The notes beneath the pieces were generated by a model. The model was given only the letters and a program-made list of their open reading frames with translations, was not told the DNA's origin and ran no database searches. This document shows, in pieces, positions 6,398 to 9,515 of a DNA stretch of 9,515 bases (positions are counted from its first letter, which is position 1; each line of letters starts with the position of its first letter). Made by a program: the position numbers and the translations under genes. The DNA is from Sphingobacterium thalpophilum (GTDB taxonomy: Bacteria > Bacteroidota > Bacteroidia > Flavobacteriales > Flavobacteriaceae): positions 1 through 9,515 of the forward strand of contig CALPOS020000069.1 of the NCBI GenBank assembly GCA_943325255.2, written 5' to 3'.

Positions 6398-6445
6398 TTT
6401 TAAGATTATGAGATTGTAAGACTATAAGATTGAGAGACTATAAGA
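6398..6445 (+). repeat. Octamer array before the dehydrogenase start
   Basis: Six exact-register 8-base units, each ending in AGA, with variants TTGTAAGA, CTATAAGA (twice), TTATGAGA and TTGAGAGA. The array begins four bases upstream of the dehydrogenase ATG. The same unit recurs at 6899-6938 and, inverted, at 6483-6498 and 7006-7037. Confidence 0.85.
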
Positions 6446-6482
6446 ATGTTCTTTACTTTTAATTTGGTATAACTTATTGGCG

Positions 6483-6498
6483 TCCTACAGTCCTACTT
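6483..6498 (-). repeat. Inverted octamer pair overlapping a stop codon
   Basis: TCCTACAG and TCCTACTT are two octamers of the family at 6398-6445 in opposite orientation. On the minus strand they supply the TAG stop (6493-6495) of the small secreted-protein gene. Confidence 0.65.
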
Positions 6499-6891
6499 TT
6501 TTCGTTCGTAATAATACATTTCTTGCTTGTCTTCTGCTCCTTTTTTGGTAGCACGAATGGTATAGAATCGATCTCCAATTGGTTTAATTTCGTATTCCCA
6601 ATCTTTTGAAAGTTCTGGGTTTTTTGCTTTATCATAGCGGTTCAAATCGAAACACAATTTTCGCGCTGGTGGTGTATTGACTACTTGTTTTTCCCCTTGT
6701 CCTGTGACCATAAACTTGAGATTATATTGTCCACATGGGCCGGGTTTTAGTGTACTATTTTCAGAAGCGACTTCAGGATTGTTGCTATAGGCTTCAAAGT
6801 CTGCGGCAAAAGTTTGGTATTGTGCCTTCACGTCGGTTTGGGCGAAGGAAATTGTCGTGATGAATAAGAATGCGATTACAATTGATTTCAT
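6493..6891 (-). CDS. Small secreted protein of unknown function
   Basis: I do not recognise this 132-residue protein. It has a clear signal peptide, MKSIVIAFLFITTISFA, with predicted cleavage before Gln18, which fits the Bacteroidota tendency for signal peptidase I substrates to begin with Gln. The mature part of about 115 residues has two cysteines, C53 and C80, which could form one disulfide. It ends in alternating aromatic and charged strands (WEYEIKPIGDRFYTI, then MYYYERKK), suggesting a small beta-rich periplasmic domain. The ATG at 6889-6891 starts the signal peptide directly. A candidate -7 element, TATCTTTA on the minus strand at 6942-6949, would give a leader made almost entirely of octamer repeats. 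The final codon and stop also lie within repeats. Confidence 0.75.
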   Translation of the reverse strand: MKSIVIAFLFITTISFAQTDVKAQYQTFAADFEAYSNNPEVASENSTLKPGPCGQYNLKFMVTGQGEKQVVNTPPARKLCFDLNRYDKAKNPELSKDWEYEIKPIGDRFYTIRATKKGAEDKQEMYYYERKK

Positions 6892-6898
6892 TTTTTGA

Positions 6899-6938
6899 CT
6901 ATAAGATTTTGAGATTATAAGACTGTAAGACCGTTTGA
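6899..6938 (+). repeat. Octamer array before the small secreted-protein gene
   Basis: Four clear units plus a degenerate fifth of the TATAAGA family (CTATAAGA, TTTTGAGA, TTATAAGA, CTGTAAGA) begin seven bases upstream of the ATG at 6891. A lone further unit, CTGTAAGA, lies at 6978-6985. Confidence 0.8.
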
Positions 6939-7005
6939 GGGTAAAGATAGTATTTTTTAGATTTTTGGATTATTAATCTGTAAGATTTCACGACACTGGT
7001 TCTCT

Positions 7006-7037
7006 TCTTATAATCCTAAAGTCCTACAATCTTACCT
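7006..7037 (-). repeat. Inverted octamer array
   Basis: Four in-register 8-base units (TCTTATAA, TCCTAAAG, TCCTACAA, TCTTACCT) are the reverse orientation of the TATAAGA family. Together with 6899-6938 they form a facing pair around the presumed promoter region of the small secreted-protein gene. Confidence 0.75.
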
Positions 7038-7040
7038 TCT

Positions 7041-7111
7041 GCCCTAGCCCTGATAGAAGCGGCAGCCCGGAACGCAGTGAGGACTATAGCGGATAGCAGG
7101 TTCCCGGCTCC
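7041..7111 (+). repeat. Structured ~70 bp repeat element, copy B
   Basis: This GC-rich segment opens with GCCCTAGCCC, carries GATAGAAGC (7052-7060) and GCGGATAGC (7089-7097), and ends in CCCGGCTCC. The two internal 9-mers match those of copy A (5334-5403, opposite strand), while the middle and ends differ. From memory, CCCTAGCCC...GCGGATAGCAGG sequences recur between flavobacterial genes. It lies just beyond the SRP RNA terminator and encodes nothing visible. Confidence 0.6.
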
Positions 7112-7122
7112 TTAAAAAAATC

Positions 7123-7151
7123 AAAAAAAAAATCCTCCATAAAGGAAGATT
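7123..7151 (-). terminator. Intrinsic terminator of the SRP RNA gene
   Basis: The hairpin arms AATCCTCC (7131-7138) and GGAAGATT (7144-7151) form a full stem on the minus strand with one G-U pair. A long T run follows (A-rich 7123-7132 on plus). It lies eight bases past the closing helix of the RNA. Confidence 0.85.
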
Positions 7152-7158
7152 AAAAAAT

Positions 7159-7251
7159 GGCAAGCGACCTACATCGCACCGCTCAACCACATACCTTTGC
7201 TATGTTCCCATCCTGGAGGATTTTGCAGGAGCTGGTCGTGTAGGACTTGCC
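7159..7251 (-). ncRNA. ffs: Signal recognition particle RNA, small bacterial type
   Basis: This is the 4.5S-like RNA that binds Ffh and targets nascent membrane and secreted proteins. Read on the minus strand, the ends close as GGCAAG/CUUGCC, followed by CCUACA/UGUAGG and a longer imperfect helix. The diagnostic tip is complete: CAGG (plus 7212-7215), stem AUG, tetraloop GGAA (7205-7208), stem CAU, then AGCA (7198-7201). These form the conserved internal loop bound by the Ffh M domain. The closing helices delimit about 93 bases. Exact mature ends are inferred; the promoter position predicts a start near 7250. The Alu-type domain is absent, as in most non-Bacillus bacteria. Its own promoter and terminator make it a stand-alone unit. 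Confidence 0.93.
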
Positions 7252-7255
7252 GCCG

Positions 7256-7286
7256 CAAATATACAATCTTTTTGTATTTTCGCAAA
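7256..7286 (-). promoter_or_regulatory. Strong promoter of the SRP RNA gene
   Basis: On the minus strand TTTG (plus 7283-7286) is followed after exactly 19 bases by TATATTTG (7256-7263), a perfect Bacteroidota housekeeping promoter. The expected start is about six bases downstream, at the first base of the closing helix of the SRP RNA. The divergent cyclotransferase gene shows only a weak candidate (TATATTGC near 7315). Confidence 0.82.
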
Positions 7287-7339
7287 CGGAATTGGACATA
7301 TAAATTACTATTGTATATTGCATTTATAAAATTGTATTG

Positions 7340-8389
7340 ATGAAAAATTATAACTCCCTATTGCTCATTTTATTAGCGTCCTTGGCGGCTTCTTGCGGAA
7401 GTTCTAAAAAAGATAATGAAAGTCTTTTTAGTTTTGATGCGGCGGCATTTAAAGAAGTGTATCAACCCAATGAAACAGCAACTTTGTCTGTGTTAAATCC
7501 ACAAAACAAGAAAATTGACAGTATTATTTACTACGCTAACGATGTGAAAATCGCCTCGAAAACAGGAAGCGAAAAAGTAATTTTGCCTTTGAATGACAAA
7601 AAGCTTGGTTATCAAAACCTGAAAGCTTTGGTTTATTTTGAAGGAGAGAATGTAGAAACGACGTCGCGCATTGAAGTCGTTTCGGATATTGAACCAAAAT
7701 TGCTCAACTACACGATCGTCAATACATTTCCGCATGATACCTTGGCTTTTACAGAAGGATTTGAATTTTTTAGAGACACTTTGATAGAGAGCACTGGTCA
7801 AAAAGGCGCATCACATTTTAGAAAATACGATTACAAAACTGGAAAAGTATTCAAGCAAGTGAATATGGACAATCCGGATCATTTTGGAGAAGGAATTACG
7901 GTCATCAACAACAAAATTTTCCAATTGACTTGGCAATCGAATGTTGGATTTATTTACGATGCCAATACTTTAAAACAAATTAAAACATTTCCGTATGACA
8001 AGCCGATTGAAGGTTGGGGAATGACTAATGATGGCAAACACATTTATCAATCGGACGGAACGGAGAAGATTTGGAAGATGAATCCAGAGACGCAAAAAAT
8101 GGAAGATTACATCAATGTGTATACGAATACCAATAAAATCAAAAGCATCAACGAACTTGAATGGATTGACGGAAAAATCTATGGCAACATTTGGCAGAAA
8201 GATGCAATTGCGGTGATTAATCCGACAACTGGTGCGGTAGAAGGCGTTTTGAATTTAGCTGGATTGCGAAGTAAGATTAAATTTTCTGGTGCGGAAGTGC
8301 TGAATGGAATTGCGTACAACCCCAAAACCAAAACAATCTTTGTTACGGGGAAGAATTGGGATAAGATGTTTGAGATTAGGGTGAATTAG
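7340..8389 (+). CDS. Glutaminyl-peptide cyclotransferase, plant/bacterial type, lipoprotein
   Basis: The enzyme converts N-terminal Gln of peptides and proteins to pyroglutamate with release of ammonia. The 349-residue product is a predicted lipoprotein with lipobox LAASC (15-19), lipidated at Cys19. Residues about 25-118 look like a beta-sandwich extension. Residues about 119-349 form the beta-propeller of the glutamine cyclotransferase family. Conserved segments are AFTEGFEF (136-143), ESTGQKGAS (150-158), FGEGITV (182-188), EGWGMTNDG (224-232), NELEWIDGKIYGNIWQ (271-286) and LNGIAYNP followed by VTGKNWDKMFEI (321-346). I chose ATG 7340 over the adjacent TTG at 7337 because it starts the signal peptide directly. 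Neighbouring secreted proteins are predicted to expose N-terminal Gln and are plausible substrates. Confidence 0.92.
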   Translation: MKNYNSLLLILLASLAASCGSSKKDNESLFSFDAAAFKEVYQPNETATLSVLNPQNKKIDSIIYYANDVKIASKTGSEKVILPLNDKKLGYQNLKALVYFEGENVETTSRIEVVSDIEPKLLNYTIVNTFPHDTLAFTEGFEFFRDTLIESTGQKGASHFRKYDYKTGKVFKQVNMDNPDHFGEGITVINNKIFQLTWQSNVGFIYDANTLKQIKTFPYDKPIEGWGMTNDGKHIYQSDGTEKIWKMNPETQKMEDYINVYTNTNKIKSINELEWIDGKIYGNIWQKDAIAVINPTTGAVEGVLNLAGLRSKIKFSGAEVLNGIAYNPKTKTIFVTGKNWDKMFEIRVN

Positions 8390-8390
8390 A

Positions 8391-8490
8391 GACATGCTGC
8401 GCTTTAGACACGGCTACGCCTTTAGACACGCTTCGCTTTAGACACGCTTCGCTAGAGACTCGGCTGCGCCTTTGGAAACGATACGCTATT
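8391..8490 (+). repeat. GACAC dyad array after the cyclotransferase stop
   Basis: Six head-to-tail units start at 8391, 8407, 8425, 8441, 8457 and 8475, with lengths 16, 18, 16, 16, 18 and 16. The general form is GACAC, a short G/C arm, a three-base TNC loop, the complementary arm, then TTTA. The 16-base units have GC/GC arms; the 18-base units have GGC/GCC. The last unit is degraded. The array begins two bases after the TAG stop, so it lies in the 3' end of the cyclotransferase mRNA. Confidence 0.9.
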
Positions 8491-8540
8491 GACGTAATGG
8501 GATTAACAAGAAAATACAATTTGTATCCGTTAAAATAATA

Positions 8541-8571
8541 AAAAGAGGCTTCAATTCGAAGCCTCTTTTTT
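8541..8571. terminator. Bidirectional terminator between the two GACAC arrays
   Basis: A perfect eight-pair stem (GAGGCTTC 8545-8552, GAAGCCTC 8558-8565) around a five-base loop has A-run 8541-8544 on one side and T-run 8566-8571 on the other. It suits both convergent genes. Each transcript crosses one GACAC array in sense orientation before reaching it. Confidence 0.92.
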
Positions 8572-8580
8572 GTTTATGTC

Positions 8581-8672
8581 ATTAGGCGTAGCCGTATCTA
8601 AAGCCCGCAGGGCGTGTCTAAAAGCGCAGGCGTGTCTGCAGCCCAAAGGGCGTGTCTTCAGCACAGCGTGTC
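8581..8672 (-). repeat. GACAC dyad array after the 198-residue protein stop, mirror image of 8391-8490
   Basis: Read on the minus strand from 8672, five units of 16, 20, 18, 20 and 18 bases follow the same plan. The 20-base units have four-pair arms (GCCC/GGGC with loops TTT and TGC), the 16-base unit has GC/GC, and the last 18-base unit has GGC/GCC. Only the third unit has an imperfect arm. The array begins three bases after the TAG stop of the adjacent gene and points the same way as that gene. Confidence 0.9.
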
Positions 8673-8675
8673 CAA

Positions 8676-9272
8676 CTACTTCTTCTTCACAAGATCCTTC
8701 AAATTCTGATACACATTACTCGACGCATTATAGCTTAAAGTGTTTTCTTGTGTTTTATTTTTCAAATAGACGTCGCCTTCTTTGGTTAACGTAAAAGCGA
8801 GTCCTTCGTTTCGAATTTTATCAACCGTTTGCGACGCGTTTTTCAATTTATCGAGATATTGAATTTCTTTAACTTTAGTCGTGGTTTGCAGGTTTGAGAA
8901 GGCTTTACTTTTGGTTTTGACATTCCAAATTTCATTGTACTTCATGGTTTTATTCTCCGTTTTTTCCTTCGATTCAGTAACCGCAGTTTCGGACCAAGAA
9001 ATCAAATTTAAAGTCGTTCCTTTTGTTGTAAAAGCCGTTATTTTACAGTCGGTTGGATTGCCTTTTATATTGTACTTCTTAAGTAAAATGGTGTCTTTTT
9101 TTGCACCTTTATTTTCAATAAATAAGTAGAGGTTATTTTGAACTAACACAACGGACAGATTGTTAACCTTTACCAAAGCAGAAGAATCTGCAGATTTTGA
9201 TGCTTTCTTTTTCTGTCCAAAAGTCGAAGTTAAAGTAAAGAGAATAGTAAGTAACAGAATGCTTTTTTTCAT
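8676..9272 (-). CDS. Secreted protein of unknown function
   Basis: I do not recognise this 198-residue protein. The start is set at ATG 9270-9272, giving a signal peptide MKKSILLLTILFTLTSTFG with predicted cleavage before Gln20. An upstream in-frame ATG at 9332 would bury that signal behind 20 residues and leave no room for a promoter. The mature protein opens with a lysine/serine-rich stretch (QKKKASKSADSS). It continues with beta-prone segments such as VNNLSVVLVQNNLYLFIENKG (37-57) and has a single cysteine (C76). Residues 160-171 (FTLTKEGDVYLK) look like a strand-turn-strand. It ends in a basic KKK tail. A periplasmic or outer-membrane-associated location is likely. It lies downstream of the proteorhodopsin gene but is separated from it by a terminator, so no operon link is implied. 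Confidence 0.75.
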   Translation of the reverse strand: MKKSILLLTILFTLTSTFGQKKKASKSADSSALVKVNNLSVVLVQNNLYLFIENKGAKKDTILLKKYNIKGNPTDCKITAFTTKGTTLNLISWSETAVTESKEKTENKTMKYNEIWNVKTKSKAFSNLQTTTKVKEIQYLDKLKNASQTVDKIRNEGLAFTLTKEGDVYLKNKTQENTLSYNASSNVYQNLKDLVKKK

Positions 9273-9337
9273 GATGACATTTTTGTTGGGGAAAATTACA
9301 AAAATTAATGAAATGTATTTGCTTTTTAACAAGACAT

Positions 9338-9368
9338 AAAAAAACCAGAATATCGCTAGTCTGGTTTT
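9338..9368 (-). terminator. Terminator of the proteorhodopsin gene
   Basis: AAAACCAGA (9341-9349) pairs perfectly with TCTGGTTTT (9360-9368) around a ten-base loop. On the minus strand the stem ends in a seven-T run (A 9338-9344). It lies 25 bases past the proteorhodopsin stop. Confidence 0.85.
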
Positions 9369-9393
9369 AATATATAAAGAAAGACGGTTTTAT

Positions 9394-9515
9394 TTAGTCA
9401 TTCTGTGATTTCACTGCTAAGCTGTAAATTACCAATCCAAATCCAATTTTGTTGATTGCATCGGCAATGTTGTAAGCTACATCTACATTTCCTTTACCCA
9501 AGATTCCAGTGTACC
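9394..9515 (-). CDS. Proteorhodopsin-family protein, C-terminal 39 residues only
   Basis: The reading frame enters from the right edge and ends at TAA 9394-9396. The 39 residues contain the last transmembrane helix (helix G) of a microbial rhodopsin: AYNIADAINKIGFGLVIYS followed by LAVKSQND. The Asp (residue 18 of the fragment) and the Lys four residues later (22) match the counterion and retinal Schiff-base positions. The segment closely resembles the proteorhodopsin ending I recall (YNLADFVNKILFGLIIW...VAVKES). Microbial rhodopsins of this group are retinal-binding inner-membrane pumps, most often of protons. The ion specificity and spectral tuning residues lie on helix C, outside the window, so the type cannot be stated. 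It has its own terminator. Confidence 0.85.
   Translation of the reverse strand, partial: YTGILGKGNVDVAYNIADAINKIGFGLVIYSLAVKSQND

Noticed and set aside
5334..7111. The two GC-rich elements as termini of one composite transposon carrying the genes between them
   Set aside because: The copies are too divergent, have no visible target duplication, and the genes between them are ordinary chromosomal genes with no transposase.
8514..8526. The palindrome ATACAA-T-TTGTAT as an operator
   Set aside because: It is a short AT-rich palindrome between a repeat array and a terminator, downstream of both flanking genes, with no promoter next to it.
8391..8672. The GACAC arrays as a CRISPR array
   Set aside because: The units are 16-20 bases, adjacent without spacers, and vary internally; there is no constant repeat with unique spacers and no cas gene.
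8570..8794. A plus-strand reading frame of 74 residues through the right-hand GACAC array
   Set aside because: It is the translation of the inverted repeats and then the antisense of the secreted-protein gene. It has no domain, promoter or start context.
9273..9332. A start at the upstream ATG of the 198-residue protein
   Set aside because: It would put 20 residues before a complete signal peptide and consume the space needed for a promoter.

Overview
The window looks like chromosomal DNA of a member of the Flavobacteriaceae (phylum Bacteroidota). The DNA is AT-rich. Promoters match the Bacteroidota consensus TTTG-N17-23-TANNTTTG. Start codons lack Shine-Dalgarno sequences. Exported proteins carry short signal peptides that end just before Gln, or Bacteroidota-type lipoboxes. 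A proteorhodopsin C-terminus at the right edge points to an aquatic, sunlit relative. There is no phage, plasmid or transposase gene; this is a core-genome neighbourhood.

Layout, left to right. A minus-strand pyrimidine operon, pyrR then pyrB (cut by the left edge), follows an ABC-F ATPase of the YbiT type, also on the minus strand, whose terminator separates the two units. A short divergent promoter region (2956-3106) leads rightward into a lipoprotein with a thioredoxin-like domain that has lost its active-site cysteines. It converges on a minus-strand transaldolase through a shared terminator. Next, on the minus strand, come a short-chain dehydrogenase and a small secreted protein of unknown function. 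The 448-base stretch 6892-7339 has no protein gene but carries the SRP RNA gene (ffs, minus strand) with its promoter and terminator, repeat arrays and a structured repeat element. A plus-strand glutaminyl-peptide cyclotransferase lipoprotein then converges on a minus-strand secreted protein, and the window ends in the proteorhodopsin fragment.

The most unusual content is non-coding. Seven of the nine stop codons in the window, and three of the start codons, are abutted or overlapped by short-period degenerate tandem repeats. These fall into heptamer, octamer and 16/18/20-mer families. The largest arrays flank the terminator at 8541-8571 in mirror image. Their units change length in steps of two because both arms of a tiny self-complementary core grow or shrink together, which is a signature of a selected dyad or hairpin. 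Two divergent copies of a separate element of about 70 bp lie at 5334-5403 and 7041-7111.

Functional links are modest. PyrR and PyrB serve pyrimidine metabolism. The cyclotransferase plausibly acts on exported proteins with N-terminal Gln, such as its neighbours on either side. The remaining genes appear to be independent units.
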